From: Bedellia somnulentella
Taxonomy: Eukaryota; Arthropoda; Insecta; Lepidoptera; Bedelliidae
Reading direction: 5' to 3'
Length of the DNA stretch: 64,000 nt
NCBI GenBank assembly: GCA_963576735.1
Contig: OY755170.1
Location: 11,640,567 to 11,704,566 of the forward strand
Each line of letters opens with the position of its first letter. The first letter of the stretch is position 1. A model generated the notes under the pieces. That model was not told the DNA's origin. It did not search any database and was given only the letters and a program-made list of their open reading frames with translations. Both the position numbers and the translations under genes were made by a program. Shown here piece after piece: positions 11,028-23,380 of this stretch.

Positions 11028-11228
11028 TTTAGCTGTGTAGTGTCGACTTAGAATACCACTACCCTATTTCATCCCGTTGGTGTTCGTAGGAGGCGACGGT
11101 TGGAGACCCATCACCAACAACCTTTTTTTTAATATTTTCCCCTCTTAACTTACAAGTGCTGGGAATTTTTTAATTCTGCAGCTCTGTCTGCCTCTTTTAG
11201 GTATTTATAGCCGTGAGTATTTATAGGT
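11028..11228 (+). repeat. SINE copy
   Basis: Contains 'ctgtgtagtgtcg', 'cttagaat', 'ggagacccatcaccaacaacc' and 'tttatagccgtgagtat', in the order seen in the 39.0-kb copy. The segment between the second and third blocks is shortened. Confidence 0.82.
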
Positions 11229-11653
11229 ATTTAAGTAAAATATTGAAAATGGTATTAAAATAATTTATGCAATATATGTTCACCACCCAAAATTAAAACA
11301 ATCAAAAAGATATGAAAATAAAACAAATATACGAGAACAGACTTTTAAGGGAAAAGTAAGTTAGTAGAAAGTAAAATCAAATATTTGAATCGCGTTTATT
11401 AACTCATTGCTTTGACAACAATCCCTTCATCATAATAACAAATATTTTATCAATCTGTCACGATTTCATAATTATTTTGTAACAGTTCTCGGCCAATTGG
11501 ATAATATATATATATATATTTATAAAATGTTATATCATAAATGCGTATTGTTTTTATAAATAAGGGAGTTATATAGAGAAACATCAAACAAATACAGTCG
11601 TATTGATCGCCTCTCTCTTAATTAGATTTGGTTGTTTGTATTGAAATTCAAGA

Positions 11654-11657
<4 letters not shown>

Positions 11658-11695
<38 letters not shown>
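11658..11695. repeat. (AT)n microsatellite
   Basis: An uninterrupted run of about 19 AT dinucleotides. A shorter run lies at about 11506-11520. Confidence 0.95.
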
Positions 11696-11696
<1 letters not shown>

Positions 11697-11729
11697 CCCA
11701 TTTTAAACGCCTCAGACCAAAACATAAAA

Positions 11730-12220
11730 ATTAATAGTTTAAAAAACACGCTTCATTACAAGACCTTTTCTAACAAGTCCAAACACGGCTATGATACGAC
11801 AATCGTTCATGAAAGTCCAGTTCATATCTTCCAGCTTCTCTCAGCTCATCAGATCAGCTCGACAGTACCACATTATTGTATTGTTGTAGCGACGCGCTAT
11901 CAGTACACAATGATGCGCACTACATAGAAACGCTGACAGTGCAAGAAGAATCACATTCCGCAGCAACACGACACCAAGTAATATACGTCACACGCATCAT
12001 CAAGACTCGCCATACAAATCGTACATCGCGCAATCGAAGTTTCTAAAACATTAACTATTTATACAAGTTCCAACTTAATACAGTTGGACCGCGGTCCGCA
12101 GGCATACCACCGCCTGGCGAAAGATCTTCCCTTTTCCTCCACATTGTCATCAAAATCACTGACAACTGCCAATTTTGATGACGGTACGATTTTTAGGAGA
12201 TGGTTTAATTAGTTTCTAAG
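11730..12220 (-). other. GC-richer block, possible solo LTR or promoter
   Basis: A 490-bp block of more balanced base composition than its flanks. Read on the minus strand it has a TATA-like 'tataaatag' (about 12055) and a palindromic 'ggaccgcggtcc' (about 12086) upstream. This would fit an LTR or the 5' end of a retroelement, but no target duplication, primer-binding site or coding sequence was found. It could equally be a regulatory region of the host gene. Confidence 0.25.
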
Positions 12221-12368
12221 ATTTCATTCAATAGTTATATATATGTACAGGTATGAACTATTTGCCCATTGCCTTATATTAAAATAAATAAATATATCTT
12301 TGACTGCAATTAATTATTTAGTCGTAAATTAATCATGTAGTACGTTAATAACAACTTAGTTTAATCAC

Positions 12369-12476
12369 CTCGTCTTCAATTGAAAGCTGAATGTTTTTGT
12401 ACAAATTATAAGATTCATCCACCAAGGAAACTTTCAAAGCCAGATCCTCAGACAACAAATATAGTAATGCATAGGC
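12369..12476 (-). CDS. putative host-gene exon (I)
   Basis: Exactly 36 codons between tttttccag| and gacgag|gtgatt on the minus strand, in phase 0 at both ends. The segment begins AYALLYLLSEDLALK and contains DESYNLYKNIQLS, which reads as amphipathic helix. It joins in phase to the exon at 10.70 kb. The upstream partner at 27.3 kb ends with one extra base, so at least one exon between them was missed. Protein not recognised. Confidence 0.6.
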
Positions 12477-12479
12477 CTG

Positions 12480-12890
12480 GAAAAAGGAAACTTTAATACA
12501 ATTTTAAGTAAGAGAAGGAGGTTATTACTAGCAATACAAAATTGGATGCTTGTTCCATTAACAGAACACGTATAAGAGTCGACTCATACACGAGCTGACC
12601 TAAAAATGACACGAAGAACATAGTAGACACAAAATAAAGTTGACCCAGATTATACACACAAACTTTTATATGAGTTCGTCAAGCTCTTCCTCAAGACTTG
12701 TTACAAGCACTGTAACACGATAATTATAAGATAAAAAATAAAATAATCATTTATATCAAAGTAAAAAGATAAATCTTTGTTTTTTGAACGTCAAATTTCA
12801 ACTTAATACTAAGTTTACTTCGGATTCGGAAGGTGTTTTGTTGAGAGAAGAACCCGTAAGAAACTCGTCAACACACATCTTTTTTTTACG
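12480..12890. other. intron-like spacer
   Basis: AT-rich sequence with no frame or repeat that I recognise. It would be intron upstream of the exon at 12.37-12.48 kb. Confidence 0.4.
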
Positions 12891-12894
12891 TCCA

Positions 12895-13431
12895 TTACAA
12901 TTTTGGTGTTAGCCCGGAAACATCCTGCACAGAGCCTTGATGACACCAAGCCACTTCATCATTAATATTGTAATAGGCTTTCGAACTAAGATTTCTTTTA
13001 ACTACTGCTTTGAATTTTGTTTCTGATAAATTTAAAATGTCCTCAGGTATTTTATTATACATTTTTACGCATAACCCCATGAAAGATGTATTTACTTTTG
13101 GCAATCTGTATTTTGGTACTGAAATTTTATTGTTGTATCTCAGGTTTCGAATATGTCTGTCACAATTTTTCACAAAAGAGGCCTGATTCTTTCTTACATA
13201 CGTAATATTTTCATAAATATATTGACATGGCAGCGCCATTATCTTTATTGTTTTAAACAATTCCCTCAGGGAATCTCGGGATCTCAAATTGTATATAGCT
13301 GTTATTGCTCTCTTTTGGAGAATAAATATGGAACCAACATCAGCCGCTCTGCCCCAGAGTAAAATACCGTAAGACATTACACTATGAAAATAGCTGTAAT
13401 AAACTAATCGAGCTGTCTGTACATCTGTCAA
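12895..13431 (-). pseudogene. LINE reverse transcriptase, C-terminal fragment
   Basis: An open 178-residue frame matching the region after the catalytic core of jockey/CR1-type reverse transcriptases. The typical block SYFHSVMSYGILLWG is followed by IFILQKRAITAIYN and a basic tail that ends KLxLTPKL-like. The catalytic YADD box and the endonuclease are absent, so this is a 5'-truncated copy, the normal outcome of LINE insertion. No target duplication was identified. Confidence 0.78.
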
Positions 13432-13434
13432 ATG

Positions 13435-14270
13435 TATAAGTATAAGGTATAAGGATTATACCTTGGACATCCGAGATCCTGCCATTTCAGCCACTGCGAG
13501 ACTGACTGGTGTGGGTGTACTTGATCCTCTTCTAAACTGGGGCGATGAGATGGCATTAATAAGATCATTATTCATTAATGGGTGGTCTAGATCTGTAACA
13601 TGAAATTCAATAATTGGTTTTTCTTAACTACACCTTCTTTCAATGCCCAGTTAAACATTTTTGGAATGAGATAATTTCGAGAGAGCTCTGTCTCAATAAC
13701 ATTCATGCAAAAAAACCCATTAACTCGTCAATTATCGGTATCAAGTACGAGAGTGAAACCGAAAAGGTCGGGAATAGAATACTCAGGAATAGATTAAATT
13801 TAAACCTTCTTGGTGTATATTTTTTTTATTATTCTAAACATAATGAAAAAAAATAATTTATAAAGTTTAGAATAAAATATTAGTTGACAATTCAATTTGA
13901 TTTGATTTATCGTGGACGGTCCTCTCTCACCGCATTTCCTTCTACCGGTCGACCAAAAACAACAGTAACCTAATAATCTCTCGTGATAGGTAATGTTGGC
14001 CTGCTACGACGCACACTAAGAATTTCGTATTCTAGCGGGATTGTATTCAAAATTTTAATATATATTTATCTCATAATTATTAGTGCCTATTTGTCCCAGA
14101 GCTACCACTAAAAACACGGCCATTATTTTTTGATGTTGGTAGGTCAACATAACTACTAGAAATGTTTATATCAGCAGTAATACTAAGTCTCTCTCATTGC
14201 TTGTTTTGCTTCTAGCAGCTTCTACATCTAAACCGATCATAAAAATGTATAAAAAACAAATTGATCCTTT
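13435..14270. other. spacer with a weak coding-like trace
   Basis: Mostly stop-rich. About 13462-13590 on the plus strand reads LDIRDPAISATARLTG and onward for about 45 codons; the look is protein-like but I cannot assign it. It may be another retroelement scrap. Confidence 0.3.
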
Positions 14271-14289
14271 AAAAGACAAAGGACTCGAT

Positions 14290-15090
14290 TTTTTTACTCC
14301 AGTGCCGTATTGATAGCGCTACTCATTTGACAGTCGCAATAAAGGTTATCAAGTACAAAAGACCGTGTATAAGGAACTTAATGAAGTTCAGATACCTATG
14401 CAATTCAGACTATTGCGATAGTAATGATGGTATAAGAATTCTACTCTTTGGGGATAAAAGAAAGTGCCAACTCTTGTGTGACATTGAAGAAATATTTATC
14501 AACGTCACCTTTAAAGTAGTTCCTAAACCATTTTATCAGTTGATAGTTATACACAGCGAAAACGGAAGTACCTCATCAACAACAAAAGTAGAACCATGAA
14601 TGTATGCGCTGCTTCCAAACAAAACAGAGAAGACTTACGGTGCAATGTTTGATTTGATGGCATCAGTTGTATCTCAATTCAAACCAAAAATTGTTCATGC
14701 AGACTTAGGATATGCTAAAACAAATGCGCAACAATTTTTTCCATTTATAAACCTAGTAAACCTATGCTATTATCTTTGGAGAAAAGCAAAAGTTCTACAT
14801 ATTAAAAGCAAAGTTTTACGGCGCATCGTAGGCTTATGCTGCGTCTTGCCTCTTTTACCTAACAATATGATATCTAACGTTTGGAGATATATTACCGAGA
14901 AATGCCAAGATATAAATGACGTGAAATAACAAAAAAATATTCCATATTCAAAAGTTTTATAATATGCGGCTTAATTTAATTGAAGAATGGTGCGTGTACA
15001 ATGAAGGTCATAGAACCAACAATGTTGCTGAAAGTTGGAACTCAGATATTAATAAAAAAAATATAGAGATTATGTGACAATTGCCAAATT
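14290..15090 (+). pseudogene. MULE transposase, copy 1, decayed
   Basis: A Mutator-like (MULE-domain) transposase remnant. The core block PKPFYQLIVIHSENGS is followed, after a single stop at 14597, by YALLPNKTEKTYGAMFDLM and KPKIVHADLGYAKTNAQQFFPF, where the second catalytic Asp (HADLG) lies. A later piece near 14990-15060 reads EWCVYNEGHRTNNVAESWNSD with stops, matching the conserved end of the core. Stops and frameshifts separate all pieces. It is the same family as the copy at 42.2-43.8 kb, which shares PKPF, NGS, NNKTEKSY and HVDFEFAKTNA. The long-arm foldback at 15.4 kb lies about 300 bp downstream. Confidence 0.8.
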
Positions 15091-15411
15091 GTTAACCAAG
15101 ATATTTAAAAACAATCAAAAACTTACTAATACAAGGAACCAAAATGTTATAATGACAATGAAATACTAAATACACAAATGCAACTAATAAACGGTATAAT
15201 AAGCCTCGGTCTTTTTTTTAAAGAAGTTACGTTAAACATGACGGATTCTTTATTGTTTCTTACTTGTACATTACACTTGTGTACAAGTATTCTACTTTTA
15301 AGTTTTTTTTTTAAATTAATAAAACTCATATATAGTTTTAAAAATATCGATAGTTTTGTTCAAGTACGAGACGCGGATTACCCGTGCACTCACAAGTGGG
15401 TGAATGGGTCA

Positions 15412-16285
15412 GTGTGCCTACACTCAGCGGGACCCCCTATCCTAAAACGATATGAGTATGTCTAGGATTTAGTTCCAAATTAGTTCTATCAAATGCAGTC
15501 AAAATTTGATTTTGTTCCGTCAAAATGGAAGAAGGGCGTTGGTTTTAATTCGACCTCCAGCCAGCGGGACACTTTTTATTTATAGGTCACAGGAACTTCA
15601 AATAGGTGTCAAACTTTAGTTCTACTTTCATTTATTCCGATCTAGGTGAAAACGGTGTTCTAGCGTAAATAATTACAAAAATAACAAGGTTCAAAAGAAC
15701 CTACAGCCAGCGGCCAACTTTTTTCAATGATGCTGTGGGAACCTAAAAGTTACATCAATCTCTTCCCTTTGTTTAGTTCTACTCGATACCTATAATTACT
15801 AAATTGTGAAAATATGTATTTCACTGTATAAATAAAAAGCATACTTGAAGGTTTCTGTTTTTCATTGTTAACTATTAAAAGATAAAATAGAAGCATTTAA
15901 AACCGATAAATTGAGTAGAACTAAACAAAGGGAAGAGGTTGATGTAACTTTTAGGTTCCCACAGCATCATTGAAAAAAGTTGGCCGCTGGCTGCAGGTTC
16001 TTTTGAACCTTGTTATTTTTGTAATTATTTACGCCAGAACACCGTTTTCACTTAGATCGGAATAAATGAAAGTAGAACTAAAGTTTGACACCTATTTGAA
16101 GTTCCTGTGACCTATAAATAAAAAGTGTCCCGCTGGCTGGAGGTCGAATTAAAACCAACGCCCTTCTTCCATTTTGACGGAACAAAATCAAATTTTGACT
16201 GCATTTGATAGAACTAATTTGGAACTAAATCCTAGACATACTCATATCGTTTTAGGACAGGGGGTCCCGCTGAGTGTAGGCACAC
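15412..16285 (+). mobile_element. foldback element with 375-bp arms and 9-bp target duplication
   Basis: An 874-bp element made of two near-identical inverted arms (15412-15786 and 15912-16285) around a 125-bp AT-rich centre. The tips read GTGTGCCTACACTCAGCGGG. It is flanked by the direct repeat AATGGGTCA (15403-15411 and 16286-16294). A 9-bp target duplication with very long terminal repeats is the mark of Mutator-like elements, so this is probably a non-autonomous MULE. The arms carry no coding sequence. A half copy lies at 36281-36772. Confidence 0.93.
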
Positions 16286-16429
16286 AATGGGTCAGTAGCG
16301 ACAAATTCAAGACATTGGGCAGCAGCAGCCATACTAAGGGCTACTTTTGTTCAGAAAATAAACCATAACGTTGGTTTTCCATAGTTATAAACAGGCACTT
16401 TATATCGTCATATTTTTTTTAGGCCGGCA

Positions 16430-17622
16430 ATGATGGTGGATAGATATCGAAATTCTTGACCGACTGCTGACTTCAGAGTTAGCAATACAACTACAAAATA
16501 ATTCCGAAATTGAATTTGACACCAATGAAAAATTGGAAGAAGAGGAGACCACATCCGTGGCTAACATATCATGGACTGATGATTTTTCTTCGCTTACTGG
16601 TAAAAAAAATCACTTAACTTTTCGAACCAACAATTCGACATTCCTCACCCTTAGAAATATTTTCCTCTATCAAGGATAGACCTATATTGGATAATATAGT
16701 TTTTTAAACTAATGAATATGCTTGGGACACCATTGCAAAAGCTTTAAAAAGTGTAGATACCACAAAAAGCTAGAATAAATGAATGGGTAGACGTAACGGT
16801 TGAAGAACTCTATAATTATGCTTATTAAACGACTGTCTTACTCCCTTTATTTCCTTAGACTGTTGATTTTCATTTTGCGTATTTTGCCGCCGGTTATTTG
16901 CTATATATATTCATTTGGGATTATGTGTTAGAGGCCGAATTGATGAACATGGGACTTTAGGAGTAATTAGGATGTCAGAATTCAGAAAAGAATGTCATGA
17001 AACAGATTTTTGTTGTTAATGAAATTCTTACATTTCATCGATTGCGCCTGGACCGAAAAACAGCAAAACCTAAGTATTGTTTACCATCGCAATAACAAAC
17101 TTGCTAAAATTTACACTCCCGGGAAAAGTCTTAGTACTGACGAGTCTTTGCTGCTCTATAAAGAACGACTAAACTGGATTCAATGCATAAGGTCAAATGT
17201 GGCAAAATTCGGAATCAAAACCTTTGAACTGTATTACGCTGAAACGGGTTATGTAGTATAATTCATAATTTAAACAGGCAAGTCCACTGTCCCTACAGAG
17301 CTCATCCAGGGCTTTCTTAGTTCAACAGCGAAGGTGGACCTGAATCTTATGGACGGGTATCTTAACAAAGGTCACTGTTCAGCAATGGACAATTTTTATA
17401 ACAGTATAACACTAACCAGTTTTATAAATCGCAATAAAACTGATCTTGTTGGAGCACTTATTTGACGCAGAATGAATAATCCCGAAGAAATAAAATCTTT
17501 AAACTACCGAAGAATGAAGCGGGGAGACATGGTCAGCAGACACTATGGTGACGTTACCGTAATAGCTTGGAAAGATGTCAAATTAGTTACAATGCTCTCG
17601 ATATACCACAATGCGGATTGAA
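16430..17622 (+). pseudogene. PGBD4-like piggyBac transposase, decayed
   Basis: A second piggyBac-type pseudogene, of a different lineage from the one at 2.4 kb. The best-kept part (about 17010-17560) reads YTPGKSLSTDESLLLYKER (first Asp), IRSNVAKFGIKTFELYY, YNFIIYTGK-like remains, DLNLMDGYLNKGHCSAMDNFYNS (second Asp) and MKRGDMVSRHYGDVTVIAWKD. The third Asp and Cys-rich tail are missing, cut off near 17.6 kb. Earlier pieces of the acidic N-terminus are spread over 16.43-16.80 kb with many stops. No TTAA-flanked ends were identified. Confidence 0.8.
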
Positions 17623-17744
17623 CCATGACGCACCGAGCTTGAAAAACTTATCCAAAACCTAACGTGGTACACACATACAATAAAATTACGGATATGGCAT
17701 CAAATGGTACATAAAGATGTTTCAAAGACTTCAAAACACAATTA

Positions 17745-17828
17745 TACGAGGGCGGGTCAATAAGTCCGTGACTTTTTGAATTTCTGACCTCTTTACTGAA
17801 ACAGCAACACTGCTCCTGTGAACAGGCG
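17745..17828 (+). repeat. mariner family 2, end fragment
   Basis: Begins with TACGAGGGCGGGTCAATAAG and continues for about 84 bp matching the 5' end of the element at 28630, then stops abruptly in unrelated sequence. A truncated copy without coding sequence. Confidence 0.9.
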
Positions 17829-17829
17829 C

Positions 17830-18410
17830 CATACATTACCATACTAGAATAAAAGTCCACAAATAAATACATATGAATCGAACTCACGACCTATGGATCA
17901 TGAAGCTCGTGATTTAACAACTGAGTTTATCTATGATTACGAGCTCACTCGGATTTGAAATAATTATTTTAATACAAAAATAGACTGTGTAGTCAAAGCC
18001 AGATGTCTCCCCGACTTGTTTTGTAAATATGATGATGATTCACAGACAAATCTCTGATTACCTTCACTTAATATACAACCAATTAATAATGACTTACAAA
18101 TTCACTTTTTAGCTGATAACAAATAGGGTTTCTATTTTTTCCTTACTGTTTATTTGGTCATTGTCATAACCGCCTTAAATTGTGATACAAGCTGATTTTT
18201 AAAAAAAAAGGTAAATATAAGGTACCATGTTAATATTTTATAGTAAAGATAAACTATTCAATAATTTAAAATGTATATTCGTAATTTTAATAAAACTAAT
18301 ATGAAGTAGTTTTATTAAACAATTTCGAAAAAACGTCCGCTTCGGTGGGCTGTTACCGCTCTCCCTCTTCATGCAATTTTGATCATATAATAAAAACTGC
18401 AGCAGTGCGA
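17830..18410. other. AT-rich spacer
   Basis: No gene or repeat recognised between the mariner end fragment and the LINE fragment. Confidence 0.4.
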
Positions 18411-18419
18411 GCGAAAGAG

Positions 18420-19170
18420 CTCTGCTTGGTGCCCGGTACTAGCTGGCGTCCCGCAAGGCGGCGCACTTTCTCCTTTGCTTTTTTCACTTTTTATTAATAT
18501 CTTGGCTGAAGACCTTACTTCTCTCTATCACCTATATGCAGACGACCTTCCAATCTACACAAGTGCTGTTCCGGAAGATATAAACTCGGCAGTTGATCTC
18601 ATAACAACCTGGAGATAATATCAAAATGGGTGAAAAAGTTTGGACTACTGCTAAATTCTGATAAGTCACAGGCAATTATTTTTGGCAGTTCGAGGTTGCT
18701 GAATAAGGAAAATATTGCTCTTGATAAGAAGTTGACCTATAATGGCACGGTAATTCGCTTCGTCAATTCTGTCAAGAATTTAGGAATTATTATAGACAGT
18801 ACATTTTCGTGGTTGCCCCAAGGGGAAGCCGTGAGTAAAAAAGTATTTGCATCCTGGCACTCACTTAAGCGCTTGCAATTTTTCCTGCTTCACCACACTT
18901 AGATAACGCTGGCACAGTCTTTACTGCTTCCGATTCTCGATTACGCAGACGTAAGCTATCTTGACCTCACAGAGGAGCTACTAAACAAACTCGAACGTCT
19001 CCAGAATTTATGTATCCGATTTATTTTTGGATTACGTAACTACGATCATATTTCTGAGTACCGCGCTCAAATAAAGTGGCTCCCAATTCGACTTCTTCTT
19101 CTTCTCCCAGTTCAGTGTTCTATTCCCAGCCCTTTACCTCGTCCACCAAACCCATTAAAGAATCCTAAAT
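18420..19170 (+). pseudogene. LINE reverse transcriptase fragment (jockey-like)
   Basis: A reverse transcriptase remnant with the blocks GVPQGGALSPLLFSLFINI, LYHLYADDLPIYTS (catalytic YADD), KFGLLLNSDKSQAIIFGSS and, after a stop, LLPILDYADVSYLDL and LQNLCIRFIFGLRNYDHIS. At least three frameshifts or stops break it. The sequence before the GVPQG block and the endonuclease are absent. It is on the plus strand and distinct from the copy at 12.9 kb. Confidence 0.85.
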
Positions 19171-19179
19171 GGATTTTAA

Positions 19180-21200
19180 TAGTCCAACATTTGCTCAACA
19201 GGAAAGACAGGAAAATGTGGAATCCAACAGTTGCTGAGACTCAAAGCAATGATTTAGAAAAATCAACCTGCTCCAAGATCCTGCATGGCTTTAAAAGTCA
19301 AAACGCCTTAAGTTTGCTGATGTTTACTCCGAAAGACCATGTTCACCACCTACCTCAAGACCCGGTACTCCGATAGAAGTACACCAGACGCATTATCAAC
19401 CTTTTTGGTCGTCACCCGAGGATAAAGATAATATGTCCACCAAGAAGACATAGTGTTTTTTTTATTTTAATTTACTTTTCAATGATACTGCGTTGGCTTC
19501 TTTTATCGTTTCTCGTGAGACCACTGGATTAATATTAAAGAAAAAAGATTCTATTGGTATCTTAAGATTGTTGCTAAATTACACTTTTAGTACATTCCTT
19601 TATAAGGCTGCAGTTAGACAGGTATGCTACGTGAAAGTTAAATACAGTACCATGTTTGTAATGCACTGGGGAACACATCTACGGCAAAAAAACCGAAATC
19701 ATTAATAAAAAAACATGTGGTCATTATATGCACTCAGCTCGTTAGTGCACTCGAGTTTTCAGATGATCTGTTTCCAATACACCTATTCATTGACATTGAC
19801 AACAAACATAAGATGCTCTTTACAGACTAGTGTTTGACTTTATGATGTAAATCTTAAATCGAATATTATCGTAAAACTATGCAGAGAGTTTTAATTACAA
19901 TATTTATCGATATAGCATGTAACCTTTTATCATTTAATTAATCTTGAGTGGCAAATGATACACTTTTCTGATACTACAAACAACGTAGTTCAGTTAATGT
20001 AAATATTGCGATTCACGATTTATCAAAATTAGACCATATTATCATGCCAATAACAGTCTTGCCACTTACCATCGTGAATAACAAGAGCTATAATTGAAAT
20101 TATTAGATACAGCGACTTGTGTATTTTTAGTAGTTTAATGGAAACTGTAACAAATGCTTGCTACCCTTTACGGGCACAGTGCATTCATTGACCACAAACT
20201 TTAGATTAATTAATGCGTACTATAATTAAAATATGGCCGAAAAAGTATAAATGAGAAAAGAAAGCCTGATATATTTTCTATTTAATACCATTATAGTTAA
20301 ATAAAAAAAAATGTTCTTCTCTATAAATTTTAGTGGTTTCCAAATCGCTTCTGCCTTACAAAGGGTTAAGTTTTATTTCGGACAATCTATATTAATAATT
20401 TCGTCAAGGGGTACGGTACACTCGATCGAAACCTTACCTGAATAATAAAACATAAAAAAACACTGATTTTGAGTAGGCAACATATATCCGCAAAATTCGG
20501 ATTGTCGAGTATTTTGCTAAATTCTAATGTTGCTGACTGCTGACAGACAACTTTTTGAGAAATATAAAAACAACATAGTTTCCTAGAGCTCTGTAGATGG
20601 CGTTGATGTAACTACGTTACTTACTTAAATTTTTTCTTCGTGGCCTCAATCGTGTTGCCACAATAATTTCGCCAATGTCAACTTTAAAAACATGTGTCAC
20701 GTCACCATAGAGTAACTTTTTGGCGAGTAAAAACAACAAAAAGAATGTTAAATATAAATACGGTCTTTGTTTATTTACTTTTAAGCTATCTTGGCTTAAA
20801 CTGATATTTATTTAGACTTTCAAATCAGAACGTTTTTATGTACGTTCCGTTTTACGATACCATTACATCCAAGTGTGAAAAACGGTGTGACGTTCCATTC
20901 CTACCAGTAACATAGCAAGTCTGGCGCCATCTATCCTGAGAACAGGGAAGAAGAAAAAAAGGAAAACCCCTCATTAAATTTTTCTTCAATGGCCTTTGAC
21001 CGTGTTTCAACACAGTAACTTTGCCAACGTTCAGTGAAAAGAAAACACATATTGTAAAGTTAAGAAAATTTTGAAACTGATTAACAGACACTCATTGAAC
21101 ATTCATGGTTGAAAAATAAAATAAATATTAACTGCAAACAACAAACAATATGAACAAAAAGAATGAATTATAATTTTATATTATGGACCTTTATGAAATG
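19180..21200. other. 2-kb intron-like stretch without a recognised gene
   Basis: AT-rich. One plus-strand open stretch, 19493-19622, ends at a good donor-like 'gacag|gtatgc' and reads ASFIVSRETTGLILK near its start. It could be an isolated exon, but no acceptor or partner was found. The 20.58-20.73 and 20.9-21.05 kb stretches share short phrases ('ggcct..gaccgtgtt', 'gccaacgtt'), suggesting two decayed copies of one small repeat. Confidence 0.3.
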
Positions 21201-21210
21201 ACACAAAGTT

Positions 21211-22700
21211 TTAATGAAAGGGGTATACAAAACAAAGTAAACATTTAAAATTAGTAGGAAGAGGGATAAAAGGAGGCAAAACATCATATAAAGAAAATGA
21301 TAAATAAGGACATGCGAAAAAATTATGGTCAACTGTTCCTTCATCTAATCCACACTCGCAAATCGAACTGTCCCTTATCCTTATTTTAGCAAAGTGAACC
21401 GGAGTACACGAATGACCCAAACGAAGTCTACCAATAGTGGATGCTACCCATTTGTCAGCAGATTTACATTTGAAAAACCAAGGTCTAGACGGAATGTCGT
21501 CACCCTGGATATCACCGTAATATTTACCTTTTAAAGATTTTGACTGGAGCCAAAGCAATTTCCAAGATTCAAACATTCGAGGCCTGGCTAACGAGCATAA
21601 ATCATGACTATAGACTATTGAGTAATCAATACAGCCGGAACTAATGGCTAACTTGGCATAATTATCAGCCAACTCATTTCCAGAAATGCCACAGTGACTG
21701 GGAATCCAGCCAATAATAATGCCAATTTTTTTTCGAATGACAAGTGAAGAGATGGAATTTGATTTCTATTATAATGGGGAATTTATTCTTATTTCTAAAT
21801 GGATTGGATGTTATGGCTTGTAAACTGCTCAGGCAATCAGACAGAATTAACGCTTTTTGTATGTTGTGAGATATACAGAATATTATGTTGCTTCTAAAAT
21901 AGCAACAGATTCACCGGTAAAGACGGATGATTCGGCTGGACATTTTTGAGATAGTATGATTTTGTATTTGGGAATCCATGCAGCTGCACCAACAAGACTA
22001 TTGTCGAGTTTAGAAGCGTCAGTGTAAATTTCAAGTCTATCCGACATTGTTTCTGAGATGCAAGACCTCAGGGATTTGTTAGGGTCGGGAAGATCTTTAT
22101 GAATACCGAGGTTAAATAAAATATTAGGCTGGAAAATAAGGGCTTCGTAGGGGATTAGGAACAAAGGATTAGTAGAATATTGGGAAATAGGATTTTGCAA
22201 ATTTTGAAGAAAGTTATAACTTCTTAGAAGTGGGAATTCTCTGTCAGAAGTATTTAATGATTTGAGAATCCGCAGTTTATCCATAAGGGGGTGAGACGAA
22301 GATTGAGCAACTTTGAATAGGAATTGGTCGCAAAGGTATTGTCTTCTGATTGATAAAGGGCACTCTGCACATTCAACTTGCAAATCATTAATTGGGGACG
22401 ACTTCATTGCACCCATTATAATACGGAGGCATTTAGATTGCAGTTTGTTAATTTTTTCTAAAGCTAACTTACTGCAAGGGCATAGTAAGAATAGACCCTG
22501 ACAGACAAATCTCAGTCGCCAAATTGACTGACACCCGATGACATAATCGTTCTGTTTCTTAATAGTATTCAATCGTTTCGCAAAGGACACTTTTTCAAAG
22601 GAGGTTTCACTCAAGTCTACCGTACTCCTTGACGAAATTACTGCAATAGATCTGGGGGCAAGGTAGTGCCCCCGCCAAGTCGAGCGCGAAGCAAACACTG
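21211..22700 (-). pseudogene. LINE 3' half: RT tail, RNase H and CCHC-like end (I-group-like)
   Basis: A minus-strand retroelement remnant in natural order. First the tail of the reverse transcriptase (LEKINKLQSKCLRIIMG, CAECPLSIRRQYL). Then an RNase H domain: IYTDASKLDNSLVGAAAW (first Asp), ESVAILEAT (Glu), an ILSDCLSSLQA block near 21.85 kb (Asp), and WIPSHCGISGNELADNYAK (His and last Asp). A C-terminal segment with HFAKIRIRDSSICECG and VDHNFFACP follows. Frames change between 21883 and 21672, so it is dead, but few lesions are visible. A resident RNase H points to the I/R1/Loa side of LINEs; this subgroup call is tentative. Confidence 0.85.
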
Positions 22701-22709
22701 CCGTACTAT

Positions 22710-23375
22710 CCTTTTCTGCAACCGTTTCGCCGCATTTTCAGGGCCCCATTCGAGAACCTCTGGATAGGATTAAAACGCTGAAATTTTCGTCACCTGAGAT
22801 TCGTAATCACACACTTGAAATCGAAAATTTCAAGTCGGTAGATCCATTGATTCCGAAGTTAAGCTAATGCAAAGTTTCGCATTTTCAACACTGACTGACT
22901 GACTGACTCACTGATCATCAAAATAGAACTAGTACTTCCCATAGACCTAGAGAGCTGAAATTTGTACAAAGGTAGATTTTAACGCCCACAAAGAAAAAAA
23001 CTATCAGAACAAGGTTTATGGAAGATCTCGACTAACTGGTGACGCTGATGAGAAAACATAAAGGCACTGCCAAAGTATGATAAGCGTTTTTACGAGAAAT
23101 AGCAGTCGATTAACTGTATTCTACTCAATAAATAAAAATATCTAGTTCAATGATGATTATTATTTATGTGCTAGCACTCAGCCGCGGCTTCACTCACGTT
23201 ATATAGCTTTAGTACCAGCACTCGTCACTAGATGGCGCTGGCTGTATTTTAAATGGCTGTATTTTGAATCCCGCTAGCGTATTTATTTACGCATTTAAAA
23301 GTTTTTTTTTCGTGTATTTTAAGGATTTGAGAAGTCGTGGAATTTATTTTCATTTGATTTCACAAGATAAATCAT
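22710..23375. other. spacer ahead of the OTU remnant
   Basis: No gene recognised. It includes a 'gactgactgactgactcactga' run and, near 23220, 'actagatggcgctggctgtatttt', a phrase shared with insect small repeats. This may be the 5' part of the element that carries the OTU domain. Confidence 0.35.
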
Positions 23376-23380
23376 TAAAA

